DNA from: Sipunculus nudus
Lineage: Eukaryota; Annelida; Sipuncula; Golfingiida; Sipunculidae
DNA: 64,000 nt
NCBI GenBank assembly: GCA_026874595.1
Contig: CM049322.1
Location: 56,856,386-56,920,385 of the forward strand
Reading direction: 5' to 3'
Shown here: positions 1 through 13,200 of the stretch, piece by piece
Layout: each line of letters begins with the position of its first letter
Numbering within the stretch: the first letter of the stretch is position 1
Program-made: the position numbers and the translations under genes
The notes under the pieces: model-generated
What the model saw: only the letters and a program-made list of their open reading frames with translations
What the model was told of the DNA's origin: nothing
Databases searched by the model: none

Positions 1-694
1 CTAATTTTGGAATGGGCAACAAAAAAATTTGAATGGATGTGACTATGTTCTTCTGGATGTCCAAGTCAATATATCAAAATTACAACCTATGTGACCTAAA
101 GAGAACGATTTAGTAGAACTGTTTACATGTTCAATATTTAAAGTTGGTAAGATAATCAAAATGGCATCCCATGTGCACCAGGTTATCCGCATGATATGCT
201 CCTTTCCAGTTTGAAATATACGCCAGAGAAAATCAATTTTCACATTACTATTCCTACCTTTTAAGTTGAGCATAATGAGGCCGTTTAGATTTTTAAAAAT
301 AAATTTTCGATAAACACTGCCCTAAATGTAAGCAGCAAATAATCGTTTCCTAGGATTTTTTTTAGGGTTGGTTGTACCAGATGATATTCTTGTTATTATT
401 TTTCCAGCCGGATGTAATGTTTATGTCTAACGCAGAAAGATTGTAATGTTGTGCCTCATATTGTAAAGTGAGTCCGATTGAACCTTTTAGAGAAATATAA
501 ATTCAGTGTCTGCACCTTCATCACTTTAATCTTTGTAAACTGCTCACAGCAAGATTCCATTCTGTTAAGTGTAGCAGTTTCTCCTAAATCCCAGTACTCC
601 TTCATGTGTCATCACTGCAATCACCCGTGTTGTCATATAAAGTATTTTATTATAATATGTGCTAAATATGTCAAAGGATGCTCCTTTTACCTAG
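1..694. other. AT-rich intron or upstream sequence
   Basis: This stretch precedes the first recognisable exon of the GTPase gene. The missing part of the GTPase domain (P-loop, switch and DxxG region) should lie upstream, so this is most simply the 3' part of an intron. I looked on the + strand for a DTQG-like G3 motif and a P-loop and saw neither. A minus-strand open frame at 43-273 is coding-like in length but was not recognised. Confidence 0.5.
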
Positions 695-1307
695 GTGTAC
701 AACATCATGGGAAAATTTGAGGAACATGAATTAAGAACCCTCGAGGTAACTAAAATATGTTTTACAAACCTAATTTTAAGTTTATTTTATTTACCAGAAT
801 TGAACATTCACGCGATGCTTTATATAAATATTTATGTGTATATATATATATATATTTTCAGGTAGGTGATATTCAAATGTAAGTGAAGTGATGAAAACAG
901 ATGTGCTCAAGGTGAAATTTAAGTCACTTGATGAGCCTATGAAGTAAAACTAGCGGTAGTGACTTAGATTCATCACATTATACAAATTTACAACTTATTG
1001 CTTAATATACTTTTTATAGCTCTTCACAGAAACGTGCCAAATAGTTAAGGGTTTGGCCAATGACCAGGAAAAACCAATTCAGGTGAGGTGTATTTGTATG
1101 TTATTTTCGTAGCCTAAAGATAGCAGAAAAAAAATGTTTACCGTTAAATGAGACAACTTGCCAATTGTTCAATACTTTCAAACATTTTTTTATATTCGAA
1201 ATTGCTTTTCGCAGCGTCTGATCTATCTTCTCCGGGATTGGTTAGATGCCAAAAATTATCCACTTGGAGAGGATGGGGGTAAGGACTATCTAACAGCAAC
1301 CTTGCAG
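695..1307 (+). CDS. GTPase-domain exons (695-745, 1020-1082, 1215-1307)
   Basis: Three phase-0 exons. Exon 695-745 encodes VYNIMGKFEEHELRTLE, matching the atlastin segment after the switch regions. Exon 1020-1082 begins LFTETCQIVKG, matching the atlastin LFTEYG helix. Exon 1215-1307 encodes RLIYLLRDWLDAKNYPLGED and then GG; the arginine-aspartate pair is the RD motif that replaces the usual TKxD guanine-recognition motif in atlastins and GBPs. Acceptors (ctag, atag, gcag) and donors (gtaact, gtgagg, gtattt) all give an uninterrupted frame. P-loop and switch I/II are not in the window, so catalytic competence cannot be judged. Confidence 0.85.
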
Positions 1308-4300
1308 GTATTTATGGTGTTAATCAAATATGTCTAAACTTATCATGCTTTAACAGCATTGTGATAACAAATCGGAAATATATATGATCATTATAACAAG
1401 CTAATACTACAAATGATCATCACTGAAAATGAAGCAATCTTATTATAAATCGCCTGGATGCAACGTCAAACATGATTATTCGATTTATGTATATGTTTCT
1501 ATCCTTTCAATAAAAAATGACATTCTTTTCATTGTAATGCCTGCTCACCTGTACGGATTAGACGATAATTTATTCATGTCTACCATGAGTGTTTCTAAAC
1601 GAATATGTCAATGTTAAGGTACACGATCATCAGTCGGAAGAAGCAAAGAGTGTCAGGAAGCACATCAATGAGTGTTCTGATCAATTTGAGTGTTTTCTGT
1701 TGCCACATCCCGGTCACAATGCAGCTGAAAATGAGGGGAATGAATCAACAGATAGCGAGAGCGAGGACGAAGAGTCAAAGAGTGAAATTTTCGTGGGACA
1801 AATAAAGTGTTGGTATCGCAAATAACCAAACTGAACGATTTATGTAAATGTTTTATTTTATATGAAGAATTAATAGCGAAAACCATTTTAAACGTCGGAG
1901 CGTTTCACTCGATCCTACATATAATTGAAAAATTGAGAAGTAATAAAACCTGACAGTATAAATACATGTTATGTGTCACTTTGTAAATTGTTGTTAATTT
2001 CTCTATTTCAAGATATACATTTAGCCTTATATTTCAGTGTTGCGCCAAAAGTTTAAGAAGTATCTTAGGCGACTTGCTCCTTTCTTGTTGGGCACAGATA
2101 AGATGCAGGTTAAAAGAAATAGCTACAGAGAAATGACTGGGGAGGAGATAGCGGATAGTTTTCTGGTAAGTATTTTATATATGCATAGTCATGTCCTATA
2201 GTCTAATGATTCTATCTAAGACATAAATATCAATTAATCACAATACTTTTCTATAATAATGTGACCAGGCAAGTTACCAGCCCGAATTACATTTGCTTGT
2301 TTAAATGAAATTATTATTTTTTTGTCAATTGTAGGCGTATATGGCTATATTTCAATCGGGCAAAATGCCAAGTGAAGCAGCAACCCGTGAGGTACATCAT
2401 GCATCTTACTTTAAAAAAATTGATTTTATCGCGTTTCACAGCACCTTAGTTCACAATAAACATACACAAAGTATCTAAAGATTAAAATATTATATTTGCT
2501 TGTGTTAACACTGTTTTTTTAACTATAGAATACAAGATTATTTGAACATAGACTCAAAAAAAATTATTTGGGTGTTAACTTGTAACAGAAGGAATCAGAT
2601 TTAATAAATGTTTTTTACGAACAAAAAACGCTTGATATCTCTTATTAATTATGTTTGCATAACTTGAATTACGTAAAATTTTTTTACAGGCAATGGTCAA
2701 CGAGTTTAATCACCTTGTTCTGAAGGACGAAGTAGATATGCATAATTCCGAAGTTGCAAAGGTATACACAAATGAACACTCAACTAATAAATATATTGTT
2801 TCCTATGACTGATAAAGTATATTTACGGATACGTTTCAAAAGAGATAAAACATACAATACTTTTTTTAATGACCTATTTTTTTAAGGTGTGCAATGATCT
2901 GGGAAAAACTAAGGAAAAATTCAATAGAGATGATATCAGGGACGCCATTAAAACTGCCGAAGAGCACACGAGAAAACGTTTCCTTGCTAGGGCCCGGGGG
3001 GACGAGGAAGAAAAAGACATGTTCTTACAAAAATTAGAAAAATGGTTTATAAAGATCCGAGACGCTGAAATATTCCAGCAAATGCAGAAAAAGCTCCTGA
3101 AAGAGGTCGGTAAAAATCTGCATTTTTGCATAAAAGTCTATTTTACCATTATGAAAAGGCGTAACATCTCATTTAAACAATATGAAATAGTATGCATGGG
3201 TTGTCAGGGAGACTGCATTAAGCAGGGAAAAACGATAGCAAAATATGTATATATTGCTCATTCATTATTTCAGCTAATTGACATTAGGAAAATAGAACGA
3301 AATGTTAACAAGTGTAAATAACTGGAAAGCTATCAGTCATATCGGGCTGGCATTAATGATAGGCTAGATTCTTTATATCTTTTATGAAGATATAAATAAG
3401 GAGCCTACTGGTCACCCTACCCAAGCGAGAGTTGAGTAAAAAATTACTAGTACTCGAATAAATCGTACTCATGAGAACTTTCTGTAGTACTCTGTGTTCC
3501 TATTCGAGTGCTTTCTTCAAAATGACATGCGTACTCGTATTAGTGTTCTAAAAGCATTCAATTAAACGAGCACCTTTATGATTACTTTAATCACTACGGT
3601 ACGTTGATTATCAGCTTTAATGAAGTCACACAAGGGATAAATTGCTTATTCCAGAAATGAAAGATGACTGTTTTCCCTAGGTTTTCAGTGAGTGGTTGCT
3701 TTAATAAAGTTAATCACACGTTTCATGGGTCACGGTGGCCTTGTATACTGTTGACCTCACGAGGCAGCGCAGGAGAGAGGAGAGACTTTATCAAAAGTTG
3801 AATTAATGTTTCAGGGGTTCCATCATGATTCTTTTTGTGCTATGATTTCACCGTTGTCTAGTTTTATTATGGAATTCATGTTCTTCGTGCAGCTAAAGCT
3901 TACATGTAAATTATTTTGGTTGAATATTCTGTGTAGTTTATGTCCAAGGAAGTGTTTCGGTATAAAATTACGACTTTTCCTCTAACATTCATTTGTATGT
4001 TCTTCTGAAGGAGGATGGCTAAATATTTTTTTCTACTATTTATTTGGTTTTTTTTTCTTGTGTTTTTGCGGGCTTACTGGATATTGTAGTTGTAACCGCT
4101 CCTCCTTAATTCTTAGTTGTATATCGGTACCTTACTGAATATCCCTTTGCTAGATTTTAGGACCAAATTCGTGTTCCTAACGCAACTGTTAAATGATTGA
4201 TGATCGCAGGGGGATGGCTGGGGCGGTAATGGACTTATAAATAAGTATTTTATGTTTTATCTAAATAGGCAATGCAAATAAACTTTCAAAACTTTCTCCA

Positions 4301-7300
4301 GGCTGAGAGTGACCGTCTTTGTAGAGAGGCAATGAAATCTGAGAAACAGATTTTCAACGAAAAAATTCAGGTATATTCAAACCTTGATATTTAAGAAAGT
4401 CCTTTGCGGAGATAACTTTGTTATTCACTGTCTGTTTCCTTTGTGTTTACAATTATATCATGGCATACACTTTTTGCACAAATTAAAGGTATTGTGAAGG
4501 GATTCTAAATAATATTGTCTCATTAAAAACTATATCTACAATTTTCATCTTTCATTGCCACCTCATTGTTTAAACCTATTTTCTTTAGAGTATCAAAATC
4601 GAATCACTGGTAAAGAAAACTTTGGTATATCAGTATGTAATTATGTTATCTAAAAATTGAAAAAACACCTTATATCAGCCCCAGATACAAGATACTATGG
4701 ATGAGCAGAGCCTCCGACAACTGCTTGAGGCGTACAAAGATAAAGCTATCAGTTCCTTTCAAGAACAAACGAAAGACCTAGACACAGCACTGTATTTCAA
4801 GTCAGAGCTGGACGACTACATGAACCAACAATTGGAGGTGCAGTTCCAAAAGCACAAAACTCGGATGTTAGAGATGGTCAGTATGTGCATTGACAAAAAC
4901 AATTGACCCTTAATTGTTGAATGTTTTAAGAGAAAAATATATTAAATATTATTTCTTTGATATATGTAAATAAATGTGTGACCTCCATTTATATATTTAG
5001 AATCAGAAGGGACTTTATGAAACGGTTGTCGCGACGGTTGCCAAAAATGTCGCAAACGAATACAAAAGGGACATCGATATGGTAAAACACGACTCGCTTT
5101 TGAGCAATTACCGATTCACAGACCAAATGCGATACCTTAAGGAACGTTGAAAGTACTTTAGATTACAAATAAATCAATATCACGGAAGGTAAAATTGAGA
5201 AAATTTATCATGGGTATTCATCGATACATACAATAGATACAAAGCCCTTCATCAAAAATGTTTGAATATTTAAATTTAATAGAAAGATAATGAAAAAGAA
5301 TATATAACCGAGCAGAAGTGACTTGACATTTCAGAAGATTATCCAGGGAGGCTTCCTGAAGGTTCATGAGGACCTGCCCAAAAAAAGGAATGCTGCACTG
5401 GATATTTTTGCCGAGCGTACAAAAGATTTACCAAGCCAATTGCAAAAGGAGTTTTGTGCTAAATTGGATCGGGAACTGACCACCCTTGAAGAGGAATATG
5501 CTGTTGAAATTTGGAATAAGTTTGAAGAAGCGGTAATTATATTTATATTTTTAACAAGATCGCGTATGTGGTATCAAAATTAGCAAGTTAGAAAAAAGGT
5601 CAAAGGTCTGACATTTTTATTTACTAAATGTTATACTTATTAAAAATTGATAAACAAATTATGTGCCCTTAATTTGTTTTGCAGACATATAAATGCAACC
5701 TTGAGCTGGAACATGCGAAATCCATTTATCGAAATCAGATGGTTCGTAATTGCTTCTTATACTTTTTTACACATTTCCAAAATCAATTGGTGAGAAAATC
5801 TTAATCTGCCTTGCACGCTTGAAACTGTCGCAATGGAACATGTGTCACTAAATTTCTTCAAGAAATTAAGGAATGTATTGATATTCAATTATGACATTTC
5901 AAGACTGCCTTATATACACACTATAAAGTTGTTTTTATGCATTAAGTTGCTCTATATATTTTCTTATACACTTGCAAGAAGAAAAAAAAATACCTACTTA
6001 ACATGGTATCTATGAAGTTAGAGTTTCTTCAAGCAAACAACTGTAATTTATTTAAAGTTTAATCGTCTACCAGAAATACGATCATAATTGGTGATTCTGT
6101 CAATCAATACAAACCATTCTGTCGTATTCCCATGATTATTCCTGAAGGTATGATAGGATCATTCTGCAGTTTCAATAGAAACGCATTTTGGGACAACAGT
6201 GTTGGAGTTTTAAAGCTAGAAGTTTTGGAGTATTAAATTAGACATCACCTTTGTCATTCGTTAAAAGTAACACCTTTCATGAGGCCTTGGGAAAAGGTTG
6301 CCGTTACCAAGTGATACCCGGTCTGCTTTTGCTTTAACCTGGTTAAGTAGAGATGTGTGATTTTTGATTGCGAACCCAATGTATCAGCACTCAGACACAC
6401 AACAAATCACAAGTCAGCGGCTAAACATCAAGAGTATATTAAAAGAATATTAAAGATACAGAATTCAATGTACCGGATAGGGTTTCCAGCCTTTACGCCT
6501 CACTTGATACACTGATATACACTTTAAAAAAACTTGGTACACAGAGTCTGGTTACACAGTCTCTAGATCTCCTGAACTAGCGATACTAAACAAAGGTTGG
6601 AGGCAACCCACTGCATCTCACTGGACACAGGCTGGCAGCACCTCACTGGACATTGGCTGGCAGCACCTCACTTCAAACCGTATCGCAGCATCTCTCTGAA
6701 CACCGGGTTGGAGCTACTCTCTAGGCACTGGGCCGCAGTACCATTCCGGACACTAAGTCGCAGCACCCTCTGGTAACTGGGTTGCAGTATCTCCCTGGAC
6801 TCCGGCGGATGGCATTTCTGGTCCCTGCAAGCTCCATAGACTGTCTCTAAATAATCATATTTACATCTTTACATACCCTTCTATTCGGAGGCTTATTATA
6901 TTCATTAGGCTGATAAAAAGTCTCGACTGCTTTACTACTATAACCCTTCTAGATTTATGAGCAGGCTGGATCCGAAATAGACTGGGAACAAAAAACGCTT
7001 TAACAAAAGCCATAACTTGACTTGAGGCGCACTCTGTAACTTTATTTGAAATTCTTTTAAAAATCTATAATTAACAATACAATACTCTGACAGGCGGGTC
7101 AATTCTTGTTCATCAAAAACAAATGGACAGCTAACCCGGTACAGCTAACCCGCGAAATAAAATTAAAACAAATGACACGATCCATTTCGTGACAAATTTG
7201 ATTCAATTAGATATCGAGTCCACCTTAAACTTTGTGCAAATCTGTGTCAAGTTAGTCAACTGATAAGCCAGCTTTAGCCTTGCAGTGTCTTTTAACTGAT

Positions 7301-10211
7301 CAATGATAACCATGCCCTTGCTTCACTATCAGTCGATTTATATAATATGTGAGACCCAACACAAGTACAGGCATAACAGTCAATCTACAGCATCAGGCCA
7401 GTTAACCTTGTACTAAGGTATGCCCAGCTGCCACTGCAAAGACAATCGTCTCAAATTCAGATTTAAAATTAATGACCCATCATCTATTATAGAATCATTT
7501 GACTATATAACTAGAAAAAAAAATCTGCAATGTGTTAATTGTAACTGTCAATCAGAGTAGGCAATGGAAAGGTTTAACAGAAATCAATTATAATTTGTTC
7601 ACATCAATTTTTTTTCATGTTACTATTTTTACACAACATGAAAACATCTTTATACATTAATACCAATGTCTTTGAACATTTTTTTAAATTACAATTATTA
7701 TATGTATTATTACAATACTTATTTTGGCCCGCACCGCCTCATATATTCTCAGATGTAACCATCCCTGCCTAGCACCAAATCCTAATCGGGGACACGCTGT
7801 CAATCCCCGCTGCTTGTAAGGCCCTAAAACTTGGCAATTTTCCTTCGTCTTCTGGAGTGTAGCTTTGATGCATAAATTATTTCTAGAGATACAGAACCCT
7901 GCTTCCTTTACCATTAATAGGAGTTTCAAAAGGAGGAAATGACCACCTGCTCTGTATAATTCTGCTAGCATAGCGTCAGATTTTTGGGCTGGCTGATGGC
8001 CGTCATGACTTAGGATGTTTGTGTTCGGATTTCATGGCAATGTTTATTGAGTCCTGTTTCATCCAATGTATTGCTTCATCATGTATACTAGATCAATTGG
8101 TGAGTACTTATTCAAAATGTTCTGCCCATCCATTGGAGACCTCGGTCGTCTCCGTAATGAGGATGGGTCTGCCATAATTCTGGAATTGGAAACTCTCACA
8201 GGGGGAAATTCTGTGTGGAATTAATACGGCCTTTTTTCACATGTCTCTCAGCATGTGAAGCTTCATTTGTACAGTTCTGCGTTCATGAGAGAAGCTAATT
8301 TTGCTTGTATCTCCATTTTCAGTCTGGATAATTGATATGTCTTCTTCATATTTCTTCTATCTATCCCGTCGTCGTCAACATTTCAACTGTTGACCAATAC
8401 GACGACTTTCCTCGAATTCAAATTTCAAATTTCAGTGCAGTACACCTATACATAATCAAGACTGTAAGTCAGTCTGACTTCCATGTAAGGCCATTACATC
8501 ATGTCTGTCTCTTTGAATTTAAGGCAGGAGTTTTGTCTGCCCAAGTGTCTACACGCTACAACCCATATTTTTTCAGCAATCCTTTTTAAACTTACACAAG
8601 TGATATAGCCTTTTTCACTTTGTAAAATGTGCTGTTACTATGGTTGCCTGCTTTAGCTAACCTAACGTACTAATATACCTATATAGAGGGGAAAATGTCA
8701 GAAAGACGATCAATTTATTAAGGCCGTATCCCTATGCCGCATGCTTCACCAAAAATTTTACTGAAATAAAGAAATAACATTTGGTAATAACAGGGGGACA
8801 GGAAAGGTAAGTTTTCTCTCATTTAAGATTTTATTGTGTAGTGAAGTAACGATATTATGAAAAAAGTGTCAGGCAACAGCAATTACGTAACCGTGAAGGC
8901 ACCATTATAGTGATTAAGCAATTACGTTCATCTGATTGTTTTATCTCTCGTCTTTCATTGGTTTTCTTTTGTACAAATATTCAGAAATCATTCTCATCTT
9001 CATCGAAAGTGATTATTGGCGATGAGGTCGAGAAAAGTCATCGGAAAAGCAAGGAACTGGCCAGACATGCTTTCAAAGCATACGTTGCACTATATCCAGT
9101 TGAGTCAAAAGCATTCTCAGAAAAACTAGAAGTTTTTTTTGCAAAGGAGTTCCCGGAGGTACAGAAAGAATGCAATGAAATACAGCGAGTTCGGGTAAGT
9201 TAATTAAGAGTCAGGCATGATTTATATTAAATAACCTCATATCATAAGTGAAGATAAGATATCATACTTGACCATTTAAACGTGCATCTTCTTTTCCAGC
9301 ATGGCAGTATAATGGGAATTTAGTTTATTTTCCTACTGATTTATAATTAATAATTGAATTAGCGCATATATGGATTGATGTATGCAGAGAAGATGACTAC
9401 ATCTATTCAAAACTTACCATTGTCCTCAAGCTGTATGGATAAAAAGATTGCATATTTAATATTTCGACCTTGATGTGAGCAGTAAACAGCAAGATATACA
9501 AAAGCAAGTGTTTATGATGAGTTGGATTATCAAGTTGATGACGATCATATAATTTATCATGCGATGAGGATACCTGTAGGAAAAATTCAAATGCAATATG
9601 CCAACGAGAATGATATATGTTGGCATGTGTTTAGCAGTGACCGTTTTCTGAGCTGCTTGAAGAACGTATTACAAGATGTAAAAGATTTAACTAAGTTTAA
9701 GATTTGAATCATGCGTTTAAGCAAAAAATTCTAATTTCTATCAAGTAGTAATGGTATTAAAGAATGCTAAAAAAAAATGGTCTCAAATTGGAATCGAGGA
9801 AGTCATGGGATACTATCAGGCGATTTACAGCTTTATTATGTTTATCCATGGCAGAGATAAGGTAAGGTCTTCATCTGTGTCAACTCATTCTGTTAACATA
9901 TTATGATCCTTATTGAAAGCTTTATGTGTGACAATCTTAGATTTTTAGGTCATCTCAAGGGGAAAGGGCTAACAAAAGGTATTTAAACAAATTATAAAAT
10001 GGCACATGCATCTGGGTTACGTTGGATGTTCTAAATTAAAAAAAAACTCAACCTCAAACTTAATAACTCTTTTCAATCCAGGAGAAGAACACGGAATGTG
10101 CAAAAAAGGCAATGGCGATGTACGAATATCAAATGAAACAGGTAAAGATTATGAGCATCCAGTGATTGGATTATATTAGATATGCCTTAAATACTGCATG
10201 CTATTTGTCGT

Positions 10212-10258
<47 letters not shown>

Positions 10259-13200
10259 TATATATATATGTAAGAGGAACACCCAGTACGTATATCTGGA
10301 AGACATAATAAGACTTTTTTCATTTTCTTAGGAAATGGAGAAAAGAAACAATGAATTTCATATGCAAGAACAGCACACCAAATGGAAGGATAAAGCATTG
10401 AAAATGTTTAACACGTCTTTGGAAGCCACAGCGGAGATTGATATATCAAAAGAAAAATTAGAATGTGACATTAGTCGTTCTTTTGATGCGATCCTAACAG
10501 AGGTGTTGAGGAAAAGCGGTGCTGAGGTACTATCATTTGAACTTTCTTAATTGATGTTACCTGAAAATAAATTCCCTTTCACGAAAAATACCGTTCACAC
10601 AGTACAGTAATGTTTACTTGATTGTTTTTTCAAGGCATTTGAAATTCTTATAGAGGCAAAGAAAAAATATCAGGAACAAATGGTAAGTTATGCTGTCTAA
10701 CTAAATTTTGGACTATTACAAGATAAAAGCTGTAAGGTAGATATTTTATTAGAATTTGTAGAGAGAACCAAATATAGAAGACTGTTATAAAGCAATTTTG
10801 AACTATTTGAGCAATCGTAACATAATTATTCAAGATTATACGTGTAATCGGCTTTAACTATCATTAAAACATAATAACAGGAATCCAAAGTCTTCTTGTT
10901 ATGTAATAAACGATTATGTCAGTTTAATTCTAATATGCTTCTAAAAGTCTGTTTTTTTTTATCTTTCAGAATTCGTTGTCAGACGGAAAAGCCTTGCCAA
11001 CTTCAGAGCTGGAATCCATGCATGAAAAAGCTATGAAAGTTGCACAAAATATACTGCACAATGCCCCTGGAAACCCGGAGATAGTTACTAGGCGTATAGA
11101 GGATTTTAATCTATTTTGCCAAACAGAATATAGGGCCGTAACAGCAGAAAATAAAAGACGATCTGTGGCAGAGGTATATTCCTAACTAACAAATATAAAC
11201 ACAAACCATCTTACATATCATTATCATTTATATTGGAAACAGATTTTCTAAAAAATAACATCGTCGGTAGTCAAATAAATGAACGTTAGTTAAAATAAAT
11301 GAAATAATATTTCGGTTACTAATTTTGGTTGTTGTGGTTGTTTTGTATTTTTTTTTAATTTGTAAATGAAACCGATAGTCACTGTTCTTAAGTTTTTAGC
11401 GATTAAGGTAGGTTTGTAAAACAGCTTTTCTTGATTTAATAAGAAACATGTTCCACCTATATATGTAGGAACAAATGACCTGTGCATCTGCTGAAGCCGA
11501 ATCAAGAAGCATTTACCTGAACAATATGGAAAGGGTAAGCTTGGAAATAGGAACAAAACGCGTTTATCTACTGCCGCCCTTTAGTCAACTGGCCTAATTA
11601 GAAAGGCGACTATCCAATTATATTTTATTGCTCCATATTTTTTTTTCGCTGACTTGAAGTGTCCTTCAGGGTATACATATGCAGTCATGAGTAATTTCTG
11701 AGTCACGACCTAAATACGGGAAAGTTGCAAACGGGATCCCAGGCTTCGTCTATATTATCAGCAGGGATCACACTAATCTCTGATAATTGAAAAAGGGTCT
11801 CTCACTGGAAAAAGGATATAACGCTATCTTTTGATGTCCGCCACAGCATTACATAACATTACAATATTTTTTCCCATAAATTTGAAGATGTTAAACAATA
11901 CTAATACCTAATACATCTAAGAGGAAATCGAACTGTCAAATTTCTTTGAATAATATACTGTCCAGATTTTTGAGAGTTGCCAAGAATACGTAGAGGAATC
12001 GGAACTTGAGAAACATCACCAGAAATTTATGTTTGAGGCAATGTCGTATTACAAAGATAAAACGAAAGGGGTCCAGGTGGGAGCGATTCAAAAGCAGTTG
12101 GAAAGAGAACTAACTGATATGAAAGTGGTATATGAATCCCGCAACAAGACACTGAAAAGCAAGAAGGTGATTTCCATTTTAACAAACTTTTGCATATATC
12201 ATAAGTATGCTTTTACCAGGTAAATCTGTCATTTAAAAAAATAGCTCAAGCCAGGGGCCTGGTACATGTCATTTGTATCAGAGAAAAAGGATTGTTATAT
12301 AAATCAAAAGTGTTATATAGGATGATACTCTGTAAAATCCTTTTTTGTCAACAACTTTACAATCAGGTTTCATATGAAATGTTCCGAAAATATCCGATCA
12401 TTAGGGTAAAACTATGGAATTTATGTTATAATTCTGAAACTAGGTCAGAGTCGTACTTGCAAACATCCCGGCACAAGCAGACCTGGTATATCATGAACAT
12501 ATGGTAAGTATAAACAAATGTTTATTTGCTTTGAAAAAAAAATGCTGATCACCATTGGTTATTTCATTCTGTTGCATCAGGATAATTAAGAACTTTTTGT
12601 GAGTAATATAAAAAATCGCGAATGTAATTATCCAAATGAAGAAAATACGACTGCTCTAGTATGATGCTCCCCAGTGTCCATCATATATGGATTGCTTGAA
12701 TTAAATATATATTTCAGACTTTTCAAAGTATCAATTATATCAAACATCATTGGTTAAGTTGGTCTTTTAACTTTTACATTTTCATTTTAGTCTTGAACGA
12801 AATCCGTTTGTATCATTTATTCTTAGTAAATTGGTAAATTTTACTGAAAATTTCTTTCTGTTTTAACGTCTTTAGAAAAAATGCCGAACGGACAGGCCAT
12901 TGTCATATACTGACATATATGACCTGCACAAGACAGCTAAATCAGCTGCACTCAGGAAACTCCAGGAATCATTTGCTAATAATCAAAATGAAACAGATAG
13001 GGCAGCAGAATGTATAAAGCAAATGGACGAATATTGCGAGAAGCAGCTGGAGACTTATTTGGCAGAGAACGCTTTCCAAATACAAAAGGTAACATTTCGT
13101 CCAGTTATATGATACGGAGCTACGTTGCTGGAATTGAATTCGCCAGAATGTAGGCTCAACATCCGAATTATCGAGTCGGGTGACTTAAATCTAGAAATTC

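Larger units (their letters stand above)
5742..8984 (+). other. Large intron carrying inserted repeats
   Basis: Intron between the two halves of module 4. It holds a decayed 25-bp minisatellite (about 6613-6808) and a minus-strand LINE fragment (about 7.7-8.25 kb). The rest is AT-rich and I see no exon in it. Confidence 0.6.

Noticed and set aside
9522-9707. Possible extra exon in the GTPase gene
   Set aside because: It has no module-like helix pattern, and adjacent modules already pair correctly without it.
12367-12405. Alternative short exon for module 8
   Set aside because: VSYEMFRKYPIIR lacks the A..L.Y...M helix-1 pattern; 12444-12503 fits better and has a stronger donor.
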